64,000 bases of DNA from Termitomyces sp. T153 (taxonomy: Eukaryota; Basidiomycota; Agaricomycetes; Agaricales; Lyophyllaceae), in the NCBI GenBank assembly GCA_018296165.2, contig JACKQL020000002.1:2480001-2544000 (forward strand). The letters are read 5' to 3'. Numbering within the stretch: position 1 is the first letter of the stretch; every line of letters starts with the position of its first letter. The notes beneath the pieces are model-generated. The model was not told the DNA's origin and made no database searches. It worked only from the letters and a program-made list of their open reading frames with translations. A program made the translations under genes and the position numbers. Of the stretch, positions 63,840 through 64,000 are shown one piece after another.

Positions 63840-64000
63840 CCCAACACAGATGGCAATAGTGGGCGTAACCCCCGCCTCTGGGTTCACCAGAGATTCAACT
63901 CCCACCAATACTCTCCTACGTGTTTCTACTTACTCCTCTCCTCGCTCTATCTGAAACTCCTCACACTCAGCAGAGGGTCCAAAGACTGTATAGGCACAAA
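63840..64000 (+). mobile_element. 3' untranslated region of the intact chromovirus
   Basis: 161 bp after the pol stop with no polypurine tract or LTR start. The 3' LTR should lie beyond the window. Confidence 0.6.

Larger units (their letters stand above)
56159..64000 (+). mobile_element. Coding-intact Ty3/gypsy chromovirus (right end outside the window)
   Basis: Structure: 5' LTR (56159-57145), self-complementary PBS (57146-57158), gag (57178-59688), pol with protease, RT, RNase H, integrase and chromodomain (to 63839). The polypurine tract and 3' LTR are not reached by 64000. Both long frames are free of stops and CpG is abundant. This copy is therefore young and possibly active. Confidence 0.93.

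Noticed and set aside
63840..64000. 3' LTR of the intact chromovirus
   Set aside because: No polypurine tract or TGTCACGACC start is present before the window ends.

Overview
This window is nuclear DNA from a filamentous basidiomycete, most likely an Agaricomycete. Genes are compact and close together, split by many introns of about 45-60 bp. They encode typical fungal housekeeping proteins. The right half is a nest of LTR and LINE retrotransposons, most of which have lost nearly all CpG, the pattern expected in a fungus that methylates its transposons. I have not tried to name the species.

Gene-rich half (1-34.3 kb), in order: NPL4 (-); a hAT-like element; a CYS3/Met4-type bZIP factor (+); COX19 (+); a secreted glycerophosphodiester phosphodiesterase (+); the Rieske subunit of complex III (+); a DUF4149/TMEM205-like membrane protein (+); U2 snRNP A'/LEA1 (-), divergent from SAC1 phosphoinositide phosphatase (+); a NAP/SET histone chaperone (+); a GPI-anchored chitin deacetylase (+); an SRPK-type kinase with a very long spacer (-); a 4-kb gene-poor stretch with repeats; a Fray/OSR1-type STE20 kinase (+); COP9 signalosome subunit CSN6 (+); MCM5 (+) with an MCB box upstream; a tRNA-Lys(UUU) with a 13-nt intron; and a two-finger C2H2 factor (+). 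I reconstructed exons by reading splice sites and keeping codon phase. Four introns in three genes appear to use GC donors.

Transposon half (35-64 kb): about 35.4-55.06 kb is old sequence almost without CpG. It holds a decayed gag, a solo LTR with a probable TSD, about 185-bp tandem repeats and a LINE broken by an old Ty3/gypsy chromovirus. That chromovirus itself carries a younger, CpG-containing solo LTR with a perfect 5-bp TSD. From 55.07 kb two young elements lie in opposite orientation: the 3' end of one (minus) and, inserted next to it, a coding-intact chromovirus (plus) that runs off the window.

The most interesting signals are in the intact chromovirus. Its primer-binding site is the exact 13-nt complement of the predicted 5' end of its own RNA, as in self-priming Tf1-type elements. 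Its Pol also carries two consecutive retropepsin domains, each with its own DSGA motif. The older element next door shows the same self-priming arrangement with 11 nt.
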